Source of the DNA: an uncultured bacterium
GTDB lineage: Bacteria; Verrucomicrobiota; Lentisphaeria; Victivallales; UBA1829
NCBI GenBank assembly: GCA_900549415.1
Contig: URNX01000002.1
Span: 62,001-126,000, forward strand
Length of the DNA: 64,000 bases
Direction: 5' to 3'
Positions 9,287 to 17,902 of the stretch are shown piece after piece (position 1 is the stretch's first letter; each line of letters begins with the position of its first letter). The notes beneath the pieces were generated by a model. That model searched no databases and was not told the DNA's origin. It saw nothing but the letters and a program-made list of their open reading frames with translations. The translations under genes were made by a program, and so were the position numbers.

Positions 9287-10320
9287 TATTCTTTCCAATA
9301 GATTGCAAGCGGGCGCTTGAATGTGAGAACATGTCCGTCTGGCGTGAGTTTTCCCGTTTCGGCGTTGTAGTCGAAGAAGAAAACGGTATCGGAGAATTCG
9401 TTTGCCGCGGCGAACTTCTTCATTCCGGGCAGGAAATTGATGTCGCGCGGGGAGCTTCCGCCTGTGAGCACAAGATCATGCGGTTTGATTCCGCCTTTGC
9501 CGTCGAGTTCGAAAACTGCGATGGAGTCATATCCGCGGTTGGAGGCGAAGAGGAAGCGTTCATCTTCGGAGAGACGGATCGCGGCGGCTTTCGTGGTTCC
9601 CTCGAAGTCGGCTGGGAGTGTGGAGACCGTGTTCAGCGCCTCGAACTTGCCGTCGGAGTAGGCAAGGGAGGTGACAAGGTTGCCGAGCTCGTGGACGAGG
9701 TATGCGATTTTTCCGGAGCGGTCGAAGACCAGATGGCGGGGACCGGTTCCCGCGGCGATGCGGGTGGTGATTGCCTTGTCTTCGTCAATGCCCTTGACCG
9801 GATCGAACGGGTAAAGGCGGACTGCATCAATGCCGAGGTCGATGACGATCAGGTACTTGCCGTCGGGCGTGATGTTCGTGAAATGCGTGTGGGGACCGTC
9901 CTGACGCGGTTTGTTCGGTCCGTCGCCGACGTGCTGGATGTTGCGCAGGCGTTCGCGGATGGAGCCGTCCTCATTCAGTGCAAAGACGGCAACGGAGCCG
10001 GAAAGATAGTTTGCGCAGAAAAGGAATTTTCCGGAGGGATCGGCGATGACGTAGCAGCCGGCCTTGCCTTCGGCGGACATGCGGTTGAGTTCGGTGAGGG
10101 AGCCGTCGGCATTGACTTTGAAAGCCGCAACGCCGGAGGAGTCGCCGACCGTGCAGGTGGAATAGAGATACTTGCGGTCTGCTGAGTATTCGATCCAGTT
10201 TGCGTTCTCAATCCGGTTGAATCCGAGCTGTTCAAATTTTCCGTTATCCTTGCATTCATAGCGGTAGATTCCGCCCTCTTCCGAAGGGGCGCAGGCGACG
10301 ATGTAGAACATGTTATTCAT
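9286..10320 (-). CDS. Lactonase-family beta-propeller protein (6-phosphogluconolactonase, YbhE type)
   Basis: This 344-residue protein shows the repeating blades of a seven-bladed propeller, with motifs such as YIVACAPSEEGGIYRYE, GKFLFCANYLSGSVAVF and GPHTHFTNITPDGKYL, and later GTGPRHLVF and SSPRDINF. These are hallmarks of the YbhE/Pgl lactonase family that hydrolyses 6-phosphogluconolactone in the pentose phosphate pathway. ATG 10320 is chosen over an upstream TTG because AAGGA sits about eight bases before it. It is third in the order SIMPL, AlkA, lactonase, Smr, and has its own candidate extended -10 promoter. Other sugar lactones are possible substrates. Confidence 0.85.
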   Translation of the reverse strand: MNNMFYIVACAPSEEGGIYRYECKDNGKFEQLGFNRIENANWIEYSADRKYLYSTCTVGDSSGVAAFKVNADGSLTELNRMSAEGKAGCYVIADPSGKFLFCANYLSGSVAVFALNEDGSIRERLRNIQHVGDGPNKPRQDGPHTHFTNITPDGKYLIVIDLGIDAVRLYPFDPVKGIDEDKAITTRIAAGTGPRHLVFDRSGKIAYLVHELGNLVTSLAYSDGKFEALNTVSTLPADFEGTTKAAAIRLSEDERFLFASNRGYDSIAVFELDGKGGIKPHDLVLTGGSSPRDINFLPGMKKFAAANEFSDTVFFFDYNAETGKLTPDGHVLTFKRPLAIYWKE

Positions 10321-10345
10321 TTGCAAATCCTTTTGTTGATAGTGA

Positions 10346-10354
10346 ACTATACCA
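10346..10354 (-). promoter_or_regulatory. Extended -10 promoter element for the lactonase gene
   Basis: Read on the minus strand this is TGGTATAGT, an extended -10 element (TGn plus TATAGT), about 26 bases before the ATG of the lactonase gene. No good -35 is visible, as expected for extended -10 promoters. It would allow lactonase and Smr to be transcribed independently of AlkA. Confidence 0.4.
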
Positions 10355-10392
10355 CAAAATGAGGAATTTGCGAAACGGGAAAGAAAGTTTTT

Positions 10393-11019
10393 TCAAATTT
10401 TATTTGGATTCGTCATCAGCCCGCCGTCTTTAATGCGCCAGAGGTAGAGCGAAGCGAGCGTTCCATATGGCGAACAGCGTTTGCGGAACGCTTCAAAACG
10501 GCGTTCGGAAAGAGTCTTCCAGCCGTTCATCTGAAGAATGCCGTTGCGGATTCCCAAGTCTTTGAAACTGAGAACGTCGCGTCTGCCGAGCGAGAAAATC
10601 AGCAGCATTTCCGCTGTCCAGGTTCCGACTCCGCGCAGGGAGGAGAGTTCGGTGATGACCTCTTCATCGGATTTTTCAGAAAGCCGGCTGAAATCGACCG
10701 TTCCGGCAAGCGCGGCGTCCGTGATTCCGCGCAGATATTCGATTTTGCGTCCGGAGAGCCCGCAGGCGCGGAGCGCGTCGTCGTCAACCCGGCTCAGATT
10801 TTCCGGCGTGACAGTTTCGAGCAGAGCTTCGAAACGACCGAAGACGGCGGCCGCCGCGCGGACTGCAAGCTGTTGATGTACAATGCTTTGGGTCAGAGCA
10901 TGGAAAGGGCTGTCGATGCACTCCGTTTCGGGAAGTCCGGTTTTTTCCGCGATTTCCGTAAAGGCGGGAACCTGACGGCAGAGCGCGAGTTTGTCGGATT
11001 CCTGAAAGCGGAGCTTCAT
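10393..11019 (-). CDS. alkA: DNA-3-methyladenine glycosylase II-like protein (HhH-GPD)
   Basis: A 208-residue base-excision repair glycosylase of the HhH-GPD superfamily. The helix-hairpin-helix is LSSLRGVGTWTAEMLL, followed by the loop with the catalytic aspartate in SFKDLGIRNG. The N-terminal HALTQSIVHQQLAVRAA segment is typical of the AlkA/MAG group. Its length matches the short form that lacks the N-terminal TBP-like domain of E. coli AlkA, closer to yeast MAG or Deinococcus AlkA2. It removes alkylated purines from DNA. The start lies three bases after the stop of the SIMPL gene, so the two are likely cotranscribed. Confidence 0.88.
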   Translation of the reverse strand: MKLRFQESDKLALCRQVPAFTEIAEKTGLPETECIDSPFHALTQSIVHQQLAVRAAAAVFGRFEALLETVTPENLSRVDDDALRACGLSGRKIEYLRGITDAALAGTVDFSRLSEKSDEEVITELSSLRGVGTWTAEMLLIFSLGRRDVLSFKDLGIRNGILQMNGWKTLSERRFEAFRKRCSPYGTLASLYLWRIKDGGLMTNPNKI

Positions 11020-11022
11020 GAG

Positions 11023-11751
11023 TCACTGCACCTTGAATTCGAGAGTGACAACCGCCTTGACTTCCTTCATGACGGTGGTTTTGTCATAGGTTCCATAGTC
11101 GGAGATGTCGCTTCCGCCCGGAGCGAGAACCTGGAAAATTCCCTGCGATGCGGAGAGGAGCGAACCGACTTTTCCGCCGGTGTTGCCGGCGAGAATCTTT
11201 GCGCGTTCATATCCGTTTTTCGTCGCTTCCTGAAGCAGTTCCATCTTGTAGGAATCAAGGTTGGTGACGATGAAGTTCGGCGTGCTGGAGCGGAGATAGA
11301 TCCCCTGCCGCAGGAGACTGGTTGCGTTGCGGGAGAGCGCGTCGAGAAGGTCGACTTTCGGAGAGGAAATCTGGAAGGACTGGGTGAGGGTGTAGCTGAG
11401 AACCGTGTCGGTCACAACGCCTTTGTCATTGCGACGGAAGTTGGTTTCCCGCTCAATGCTGTCCCAGCGGACATCCGATTCCTGGAATCCGGCGGTTTTG
11501 AAGTACTGCATGACGATCTGCTTGTGCTGATTGAGGCGTGTGTAGGCCTGCGGTGTGGAAATGTCGGTGACAGTGATTGAGCCGCACCATGTACCGAAGT
11601 CGGAGCGGACATTTTTCACTGCGGATCCCTTGACGCGGATCATGTCTTTTTTTGTGACTTTGACTGCCGCGTTTGCGATGATGGAGGCGGACAGTGCGAG
11701 TCCGAACGCCAGTGTGGCGCCCAGCAGAAACATTGCGATGCTTTTTTTCAT
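11023..11751 (-). CDS. SIMPL-domain (DUF541) periplasmic protein
   Basis: A 242-residue protein with an N-terminal hydrophobic signal or anchor (MKKSIAMFLLGATLAFGLALSASIIANA). It then has the SIMPL/DUF541 pattern: a V-x-V-x-G-x-A segment (IRVKGSAVKNV), a central segment with DVRWDSIERETNF, and a region of EATKNGYERAKILAGNTGGKVGSL, which closely follows the family consensus. SIMPL proteins are found in the envelope of many Gram-negatives, with oxidative-stress or signalling roles proposed. The molecular activity is not established. It is the first gene of the SIMPL-AlkA-lactonase-Smr group. Confidence 0.88.
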   Translation of the reverse strand: MKKSIAMFLLGATLAFGLALSASIIANAAVKVTKKDMIRVKGSAVKNVRSDFGTWCGSITVTDISTPQAYTRLNQHKQIVMQYFKTAGFQESDVRWDSIERETNFRRNDKGVVTDTVLSYTLTQSFQISSPKVDLLDALSRNATSLLRQGIYLRSSTPNFIVTNLDSYKMELLQEATKNGYERAKILAGNTGGKVGSLLSASQGIFQVLAPGGSDISDYGTYDKTTVMKEVKAVVTLEFKVQ

Positions 11752-11782
11752 GTTTTATCTCCCCTTGTTGAAATGATAAGGT

Positions 11783-11810
11783 ATCCTAATATCTGTTTCA
11801 GAAAAATCAA
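11783..11810 (-). promoter_or_regulatory. Putative sigma-70 promoter for the SIMPL operon
   Basis: On the minus strand TTGATT (11810-11805) is followed after 16 bases by TAGGAT (11788-11783), and the SIMPL ATG at 11751 lies about 30 bases downstream. The -35 matches the TTGATT used elsewhere in the window; the -10 is weaker. Confidence 0.4.
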
Positions 11811-11838
11811 GGGGGAAAAATAAATTTTTCAATAAAAA

Positions 11839-11877
11839 TTTTCCGTGCCGGAAAAGGAGAGTTTCCAGCACGGAAAA
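11839..11877 (-). terminator. Rho-independent terminator of the isomerase-family gene
   Basis: A 16-base-pair stem (11839-11854 with 11862-11877, one G-T pair) closes a seven-base loop. On the minus strand the stem is followed by TTTTTATTG, a typical U-rich tail. It lies directly after the stop of the minus-strand gene ending at 11884. Confidence 0.8.
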
Positions 11878-11883
11878 CAGCGG

Positions 11884-13344
11884 TTATTTCGCCGGAATGA
11901 CAACGCATTCCACGCCAAAGCTTTTCGCGACTTTCGCGATGGTTTCGGCATGGTGGCCGATGCCGAGTGCGAAGTGGTGAGTCGGTCCTTCCATGCACCA
12001 GCGGGAGAGGAAGGTGCGGACGTCCGGCAGGAATTTGCCGTGGGTGTTTGTGTTTCCGGTCGGCGGGATCGGTCCCGATACGGATTCGCCTTCCGCAACC
12101 ACGAATTTGAATTTGCCGTCCGCCTTTACACCGATGCTGAGCATGGTGATGGGACCGGTTTTGATGTTGAATTCCACACCTGCGCCGCTGCCCGGCTTGC
12201 CATGGTATTTCTTGAGACTGCGCAGAACCGGCTTTCGGTCGGCGATGTTCAGATGATGCGGGCCGTCGTGCCCGACCAGAACGGTGTCGCGGTTGAAGTC
12301 GATCGGGTGGAACTCCGCAAAACTTCCGCCGATTTCCAGACGGTCCATGATGAGCATGGCGATGCAGGTTTTGATGTCGAATTCTCCGCACATCGGGAAT
12401 CCGGCTCCGGTGAGCAGCGAGTTGCCGACGATGAAGTTGGTGACGAGCTTGCGCATTTCGGTTCCCGCCGCCGCTTCGTAGTAGTAGGCGAAGCCGTCGA
12501 GTTGCTTTTTTGCAATGAAGCGTTCGAGTGCGACGGCCGCGCGGGAGGCTGTCAGCAGGTCGGCATCGGTGAGTTTGGTCGTGACGGGATCGGAGACAGG
12601 ATCGGGAGTGTCGAAGAATCCGAGAATGCGTGCGGACATCTCCTTGACGGCGGGATCGTCCGCCGTGAGCGGAGCGAACTCCTCCATGACCTCATCCGGC
12701 TCGCACTGGACGACATGGCAGCCGAAGGAGGAGGTGACCGCCGTCGGGTCGGTCTGCATATCGAGCATGGCTTCGAGAACATGTCCCATGTGACCGAGAC
12801 GTGCCTTGCGGAGGTCGTGGCGGACGTGGGCGATGCGGCACCATTCGGCGAGCGCGGCGTCGGCTTTTTCATCGCCTTCAAGCATCCCGAGAATCACTTC
12901 CGCAACGGGTTTGCCCATGCGGACCGCAACGCCGGTGAATTCCGGAACGGAACAGAGGTCGTCGTTGCAGAGCTGCATGAAAGTCGTGGCGTGTTCATAG
13001 TCCATTGCGCTGCGCGGCTGGAGAGCGACGAGGACGACGGGGCACTGCATTTCGCGGACGATTGCGCCGAAGGTCGCGCTGGTTCCGTAGGTGACCATGT
13101 CGACGAAGAGCACGTCGAGGTCGGCTGCTTTGAGCTTCGGAAGCGCTTCATAGGCGCGCCGGGCGTTGTCCGCCATTCCGAAGTCGGTGACGCTGACCGA
13201 GTTCGCTTTCAGCTTTTCGACGAGCACGGCCGTTTTTTTGTTCATTTCCTCGAGCAGACCGGGGAACTGGCCCCAGTAGGTGTCGAGTCCGACGGAGAGC
13301 ACTCCGACGTTTGCGTTCAGAGGTTTTCTGCGTTCAATTTTCAT
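11884..13344 (-). CDS. L-fucose/L-arabinose isomerase-family protein
   Basis: This 486-residue protein follows the fucose/arabinose isomerase fold. The N-terminal Rossmann-like domains contain VTYGTSATFGA and VVLVALQP, as in AraA-type proteins. The C-terminal catalytic part has GEFDIKTC and SFAEFHPIDF, whose glutamates correspond to the metal ligands, and GHDGPHHL, which supplies histidine. The members with this GEFD / EFxxxDF / GHDGPH set are usually annotated only at family level, so the sugar is uncertain. It lies near a solute-binding protein, AraC regulator, ThuA and a Gfo/Idh/MocA oxidoreductase, suggesting catabolism of a modified or deoxy sugar. A strong terminator follows it. Confidence 0.82.
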   Translation of the reverse strand: MKIERRKPLNANVGVLSVGLDTYWGQFPGLLEEMNKKTAVLVEKLKANSVSVTDFGMADNARRAYEALPKLKAADLDVLFVDMVTYGTSATFGAIVREMQCPVVLVALQPRSAMDYEHATTFMQLCNDDLCSVPEFTGVAVRMGKPVAEVILGMLEGDEKADAALAEWCRIAHVRHDLRKARLGHMGHVLEAMLDMQTDPTAVTSSFGCHVVQCEPDEVMEEFAPLTADDPAVKEMSARILGFFDTPDPVSDPVTTKLTDADLLTASRAAVALERFIAKKQLDGFAYYYEAAAGTEMRKLVTNFIVGNSLLTGAGFPMCGEFDIKTCIAMLIMDRLEIGGSFAEFHPIDFNRDTVLVGHDGPHHLNIADRKPVLRSLKKYHGKPGSGAGVEFNIKTGPITMLSIGVKADGKFKFVVAEGESVSGPIPPTGNTNTHGKFLPDVRTFLSRWCMEGPTHHFALGIGHHAETIAKVAKSFGVECVVIPAK

Positions 13345-13412
13345 GATAAATGCTCCTTGTTAGGTTGTTGTCCTTTTCCGGAGCATAATATACATGCGCT
13401 TTCCCGGGAGCG

Positions 13413-13469
13413 TTTGGACAATCGTCGGCTTTGGCGAAAAAGAGCCGGAAAATCTTCATATTGTCCAAA
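13413..13469. repeat. Inverted repeat TTTGGACAAT / ATTGTCCAAA between two sugar genes
   Basis: A perfect ten-base inverted repeat: TTTGGACAAT at 13413-13422 and ATTGTCCAAA at 13460-13469, separated by 37 bases. A smaller nested pairing (CGGCT with AGCCG) lies inside. It sits in the 136-base gap after the solute-binding protein gene and upstream of the isomerase-family gene. It could be an operator with two half-sites or an RNA hairpin in the 3' end of the upstream transcript; it lacks a U-tract, so it is not a standard terminator. Confidence 0.5.
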
Positions 13470-13480
13470 GAAAACGTGTT

Positions 13481-15067
13481 TCAGCGCGCTTTTTTCGTTC
13501 TTGCCAGCTCCGCCGCGCGGCGGTAGTTCGCGCGCATGGAGTCGCGCCACAGACGTTTTGTCCGGGCGATGTCGACGGCGGAACGCGTTTCGCCGCGGCG
13601 CAGGCTTTGCGCGGCGGCATCCGCATCCGCGTATTCAAAGGGAAGGCGGTTGAAATATTCCATTGCTTCGGGAACGGCGTTGGGACCGCCTGCGTCGATG
13701 ATCGCTTTCCAGGCGTCGCGGAGTTCGTCGAGACAGTCCAGCATGATGGTTCGCAGAACCATGCGGAGGAGCGTGTAGTAGCGGCCGGTCCATTCGGGAT
13801 GATAGGTGAAAGAGGAGCCGGACGCGTACGGGTTGTACTCTGGATCGGAGCGGCAGGTTTCGAATTTTTTATCATAGAGATCTCTGCGGATCGGCGGACG
13901 GCGCAGCGCGCTGCGGAGCGGTCCGCCGGGAGTGCCGGGGTTGAAGCACATGAGTTTCTGACCTTCAGGCGAGAGCAGGAAGGCGATGAGTTCAACGGCT
14001 GCTTTGCGGTTCGGAGCTCCGCGCAGAAGCTGAATCGGGTCGGGTGAGACGGCGGTTCCTCCTTCGGGAGCGACGTAGTTGAAATGCGGTTCGCCGCGGA
14101 ATTGAACGGAGCTCCATTCCCGTTCGGTCAGACCGTAGGTGTCGATCGCCATTCCGGCGGCCGCGGCTCCGGCGGCAACGTCGCGCGTGACTTTGCCCGC
14201 ACTGTCTGTGATTGTGAATGCGTTTGCGATGATCCGTTTGATGAGATTGAGTCCCTCATGCCAGCCGCGTTCGGGCGAACCGAGTTCCGCCATTTTCTGC
14301 TGGATCATGATTTCAAAGCATTTGTTGATGGAGCCCGATTTGCTGGGGTCGCCGATGACGATTTTATTGAAGAAGCGCGGTTCTCCGAGATCGGCCCACC
14401 TGCGCGGCGGGGTCTTGTCCTCCAGTTCCCTGATGCGGTCGAGGTTATAGCAAAGTCCGAATGTGGAAAGACAGAGCCCGTAGTAACGCCCTTCCGGATC
14501 GTAGAGCAGTTCGCCGCCGAACGACTGCGGAATGATTTCCGGCGCGAGGAGTTCCGGATAGAGTTCTTTGATTTTTGCGTCGACGGCGAATCCGGCATTG
14601 GCATTCCGAGCAAGCTCGAATGTTCCGCCGCCCGCCATGAGGTCGATGCCGATGGAGACGTCCGATTCGAGGAACGCTTTGCGTGCGGCAACCGCATCCG
14701 CGGGAGCGCCAGGCTTCTGGTTGCGGCTGAATGCAGCTGCGGTGCGTTCGTTCCAGGGAAGACCGCGCTCGGTGCAGTAGCGCCGGAACTCCGTCTGATA
14801 GCGGTCGGCGATGTAGCGCATGATGTCGGAGGTTCCGCCGGGGGAACGGTAGTCGAGAATAATGTCGCGTCCGAATTTCCTGCGGTAGTGCTTTCGGAAC
14901 GCCTGTTCCCACTCGTATTTGATGCTTTCGCTGTGCGGGGTGATGATGACGAGGCGTTCGGTTTCATCCTGCGGGATTTCCGTTTGCGGTGTGCGGGGAC
15001 GCAGGAGGAACGGAATGGCGAGGATGCCTGCGAGAACCAGCAGGACGGGGATTGTTTTCAGATTCAT
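13481..15067 (-). CDS. Membrane-anchored extracellular solute-binding protein
   Basis: The chosen start is ATG 15067 (528 residues), which overlaps the TGA of the upstream AraC gene as ATGA. A hydrophobic N-terminal segment (residues 3-21) acts as signal or membrane anchor, with no lipobox cysteine. The rest resembles family 1 ABC solute-binding proteins, with LVIITPHSESIKYEWEQAF near the N-terminus, FGLCYNLDRIRELE in the hinge, and a C-terminal FLLSPEGQKLMCFNPGTP segment that is highly typical. Such proteins bind iron, polyols or sugars and hand them to a permease. No permease gene lies nearby, so it may serve a distant transporter or a sensor. The coupling to the AraC gene is unusual. Confidence 0.82.
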   Translation of the reverse strand: MNLKTIPVLLVLAGILAIPFLLRPRTPQTEIPQDETERLVIITPHSESIKYEWEQAFRKHYRRKFGRDIILDYRSPGGTSDIMRYIADRYQTEFRRYCTERGLPWNERTAAAFSRNQKPGAPADAVAARKAFLESDVSIGIDLMAGGGTFELARNANAGFAVDAKIKELYPELLAPEIIPQSFGGELLYDPEGRYYGLCLSTFGLCYNLDRIRELEDKTPPRRWADLGEPRFFNKIVIGDPSKSGSINKCFEIMIQQKMAELGSPERGWHEGLNLIKRIIANAFTITDSAGKVTRDVAAGAAAAGMAIDTYGLTEREWSSVQFRGEPHFNYVAPEGGTAVSPDPIQLLRGAPNRKAAVELIAFLLSPEGQKLMCFNPGTPGGPLRSALRRPPIRRDLYDKKFETCRSDPEYNPYASGSSFTYHPEWTGRYYTLLRMVLRTIMLDCLDELRDAWKAIIDAGGPNAVPEAMEYFNRLPFEYADADAAAQSLRRGETRSAVDIARTKRLWRDSMRANYRRAAELARTKKAR

Positions 15068-15921
15068 TGCGCGGGAGTTCCTTTCTGGTTCTTGTAACTG
15101 TCCGGGCTGCATTTATGGTAGTTTTTGAAGGCGCGGGCAAAGCTGGTTGCGGAGACGTAACCGAGGCGTTCGCCGATCTCCTTGCAGGTGAGTGTGTTGT
15201 CGCGGAGCATCCGCCGGGCGACGCGCATCCGTTCTTCCGTGGCGTAGACTCCCGGAGTGATTCCTGTCTGGGCGCGGAAGACGCGGGTCAGGTGTTCGCG
15301 CGAGACCTGGAGTTTTTCCGCAATGGCGGCGATATCCAGTTCCCGTTCAAGGTTTGTGGAGATCAGCTCCTGAGCGGAACGGACGAGTTCGGCTTTCGGT
15401 GAGAAGGTCTCCTTGTATTCGAGGTTTTCGCCGAACAGCGCGAGCGCGTCGGTGACGATTTTCGCCCCGGCGGTCGGCGTGAGGTACTGGAACGTATTGT
15501 TCTGGCTTTTATAAGATTCGAGATGGCGGACGAAACCCTTGTCGGTCGGGATTTTGAATGTATAGCCGTAACGGTTGTTGATGTCGTCGATCATTTCCGG
15601 AACATATTTTCCGTAGAATGAGATCCAGATGAAGATCCACGGTTCGGAAGCATGACCCGGATAGTAATACGCGGTATTTTCATCATGCAGTTTCGCGATG
15701 AATGTTTCGCCGGGGAGCAGACGGGTGATCCTGTCCTTGTACCGGAATGCGCCTTCGCCGGAGAGCGTTGTGACGATCTGAGCCTCGCCCTCTTCGGAAC
15801 TGCGTCCGGCGCCTTCCAGGTGATAGACCGGAGATTTCTGCACTTCCAGCACAATTTCATCGGGAATCGGCAGGGATTCGATGGGTTTCAGTATCTGAAA
15901 ACGCACTTGCCACAGTCTCAT
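15064..15921 (-). CDS. AraC-family transcriptional regulator
   Basis: A 285-residue regulator with an N-terminal cupin-like ligand domain (about residues 35-120, with GEGAFRYKDRITRLLPGE) and a C-terminal AraC double HTH (about 185-280). The HTH contains LDIAAIAEKLQVSREHLTRVF, then LTCKEIGERLGYVSATSFARAFKNYHKCSPDSYK. It is transcribed divergently from thuA (131-base gap) and is followed with a four-base overlap by the solute-binding protein gene. It therefore probably regulates both directions in response to a carbohydrate. The motif match is clear; the ligand is unknown. Confidence 0.93.
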   Translation of the reverse strand: MRLWQVRFQILKPIESLPIPDEIVLEVQKSPVYHLEGAGRSSEEGEAQIVTTLSGEGAFRYKDRITRLLPGETFIAKLHDENTAYYYPGHASEPWIFIWISFYGKYVPEMIDDINNRYGYTFKIPTDKGFVRHLESYKSQNNTFQYLTPTAGAKIVTDALALFGENLEYKETFSPKAELVRSAQELISTNLERELDIAAIAEKLQVSREHLTRVFRAQTGITPGVYATEERMRVARRMLRDNTLTCKEIGERLGYVSATSFARAFKNYHKCSPDSYKNQKGTPAQ

Positions 15922-15980
15922 ATTCTCTTCTCGCTCACAAAGTGTAATGCCTTTATCACATATTGTATACTAATACATCC

Positions 15981-16008
15981 TTGAAGAGAAAAATCAAGCG
16001 TTTATATT
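15981..16008 (+). promoter_or_regulatory. Putative sigma-70 promoter of the thuA operon
   Basis: TTGAAG (15981-15986), a 16-base spacer and TATATT (16003-16008) lie about 45 bases before the thuA ATG. The sequence TATTGTATACTAATA just upstream (from 15961) is partly symmetric and could be part of an operator. Confidence 0.55.
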
Positions 16009-16052
16009 AACTCTTATCCGAAAAATATTACTCACAAACGGAGGATTTTATT

Positions 16053-16790
16053 ATGAGTCGGAAAATCAGAGTCACGGTCTGGAACGAGTTTCGTCATGAA
16101 CAGAAGGACGCCAAAGTTCAGGAAGTCTATCCGAAAGGCATTCATCAGGCGATCGCCGATTTCCTCGGCAAGGAAGCGGATATCGAAGTCCGCACCGCCA
16201 CGCTCGATGAGCCCGAAAACGGTCTCCCGCAGGAGGTCCTCGACAATACCGACGTGCTGTTCTGGTGGGGACACATGGCGCACGGCGAAGTCGCGGAGGA
16301 AACGGTCGACCGCGTCCAGAAACGCATTCTTTCCGGAATGGGACTGATTGTTCTTCACTCCGGTCACAAGTCCAAGATTTTCATGCGCATGCTCGGCACG
16401 ACAGCGGACCTCAGATGGCGCGAAGTCGGCGAACGGGAACGCGTCTGGGTCGTCGAACCCTCTCATCCGATTGCCGCCGGGCTTCCCGAACATTTCGAGA
16501 TCCCGCACACCGAAATGTACGGCGAACGTTTCGACATTCCCCGTCCGGACGATACCGTTTTCATCACCTGGTATGAGGGCGGCGACGTCTTCCGCAGCGG
16601 CGTGACCTTCACCCGCGGCAGCGGACGCATCTTCTATTTCGCTCCCGGACACGAGACGTTCCCGATCTACTACGATCCGAACGTCCAGAAAGTTCTCCTC
16701 AATGCCGCCCGCTGGTGCGCCGCCCGCGTCACCACTCCGCTGGGATGCCGCCATGTCGAGGAACTTGAAGAAATCAAAAACAAAATCTGA
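16053..16790 (+). CDS. ThuA-domain protein
   Basis: This 245-residue protein is a full-length ThuA domain, a flavodoxin/glutamine-amidotransferase-like fold. Motifs include [11 protein letters not shown] at the start, [13 protein letters not shown], and [14 protein letters not shown], where other members have the nucleophile-elbow-like segment. The HPIAAGLP motif follows, and then the C-terminal [17 protein letters not shown]. ThuA was named for trehalose utilisation in rhizobia, where it works with ThuB; the biochemical activity is poorly defined. It is followed after 11 bases by a Gfo/Idh/MocA oxidoreductase, a recurrent pairing for sugar oxidation. GGAGG before the ATG supports the start. 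Confidence 0.9.
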   Translation: MSRKIRVTVWNEFRHEQKDAKVQEVYPKGIHQAIADFLGKEADIEVRTATLDEPENGLPQEVLDNTDVLFWWGHMAHGEVAEETVDRVQKRILSGMGLIVLHSGHKSKIFMRMLGTTADLRWREVGERERVWVVEPSHPIAAGLPEHFEIPHTEMYGERFDIPRPDDTVFITWYEGGDVFRSGVTFTRGSGRIFYFAPGHETFPIYYDPNVQKVLLNAARWCAARVTTPLGCRHVEELEEIKNKI

Positions 16791-16801
16791 GGAAAACAAT
16801 C

Positions 16802-17884
16802 ATGTCTGCAAAACTGAAAGCCGGTGTCATCGGACTTGGAATGGGCGGAGGACATCTCTCCGGTTACCTTTCGCATCCGGATGTTGAAGTCGTTGCCATT
16901 GCGGACCGCCGCGAAGACCGCCGCGCGCTCCTTCCCGAGCGTTGGCCGGAATTCAAAGGCAAAGTCTATACCGAAGGCATTGAGATGATCAAAAATGAAA
17001 AGCTCGACATCCTTTCGGTTGCCGTTCCGAATGATCAGCATAACCCGCTGACGATTGCCGGTCTTGAAGCCGGAGCGAACGTGCTCTGCGAAAAGCCGAT
17101 GGCGATGAATGCGCAGGAAGCCCAGCAGATGCTCGACACTGCGAAGCGCTGCGGCAAAAAGCTCGGAATCGACTTCTCCTACCGCTTCAATCCGCAGTCC
17201 CGCGCGATGAAGGCGATGATTGAAGAGGGCGCACTCGGCAACATCTACTATGCGCGCAGCGTCTGGTTCCGCCGTGCCGGAATCCCCGGTCTCGCGGCCG
17301 CAAACTTCAACACCGGTGCAGGTTCGCCGATGGGCTCCTGGTTCTTCGACAAGAAGCAGTCCGGCGGCGGCCCGCTGATCGACCTCGGCGTGCACCGTCT
17401 CGACCTCGCTCTCTGGCTGATGGGCTATCCGACCCCCGTCTGGGTCATGGCCAGCACCTACAGTAAGTTCGGTCCGAAGTGGGCAAAGGCGCAGGGGCTC
17501 GACTACTCCGTTGAAGACCTCGCCTGCGCGATGATCAAATTCGACAATGGAACCACGCTTGAGCTTGACGCCTCCTGGGCATGCAACATCAAGGAGAAAG
17601 AGCTCCAGACCATCCGTCTTCTCGGTGACAAGGGCGGCATGTACCAGTTCAACCTGGAAGAGGGCTACACCTACGACGTCGAGTATTACTCGCAGATTGC
17701 CGGACGCGATTTCGACAGCCGGATGCACACCGCTCAGCCCATGCCGAGCGCGTTCCATCTCTTCGTCGATGCGGTCCGCGACGACAAGCCGTTCCTCGTC
17801 CGGCCGGAAGAGGGCGTCACGGTCATGAAGATTCTGGATGCGATCTACAAGTCCGCCGCCACCGGCGAACCGGTCCGCGTCTGA
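16802..17884 (+). CDS. Gfo/Idh/MocA-family oxidoreductase
   Basis: A 360-residue NAD(P)-dependent dehydrogenase. The N-terminal Rossmann domain starts with KAGVIGLGMGGGHLSGY (GxGxxG variant), followed by VAIADR, VPNDQH and the family motif CEKPMAMNAQEAQQML, which carries the conserved EKP lysine. The C-terminal alpha/beta domain has GGGPLIDLGVHRLDLALWLMG, with the conserved D-x-G-x-H substrate-binding pattern. It probably oxidises a sugar or inositol-like compound. It is the second gene of the thuA operon and is followed by a strong terminator. The substrate is unknown. Confidence 0.92.
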   Translation: MSAKLKAGVIGLGMGGGHLSGYLSHPDVEVVAIADRREDRRALLPERWPEFKGKVYTEGIEMIKNEKLDILSVAVPNDQHNPLTIAGLEAGANVLCEKPMAMNAQEAQQMLDTAKRCGKKLGIDFSYRFNPQSRAMKAMIEEGALGNIYYARSVWFRRAGIPGLAAANFNTGAGSPMGSWFFDKKQSGGGPLIDLGVHRLDLALWLMGYPTPVWVMASTYSKFGPKWAKAQGLDYSVEDLACAMIKFDNGTTLELDASWACNIKEKELQTIRLLGDKGGMYQFNLEEGYTYDVEYYSQIAGRDFDSRMHTAQPMPSAFHLFVDAVRDDKPFLVRPEEGVTVMKILDAIYKSAATGEPVRV

Positions 17885-17902
17885 ATTTCGGATATCCGGA
17901 TG

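Noticed and set aside
11845..13653. Plus-strand frame of 602 codons
   Set aside because: Antisense to the isomerase-family gene and its terminator; composition typical of shadow frames.
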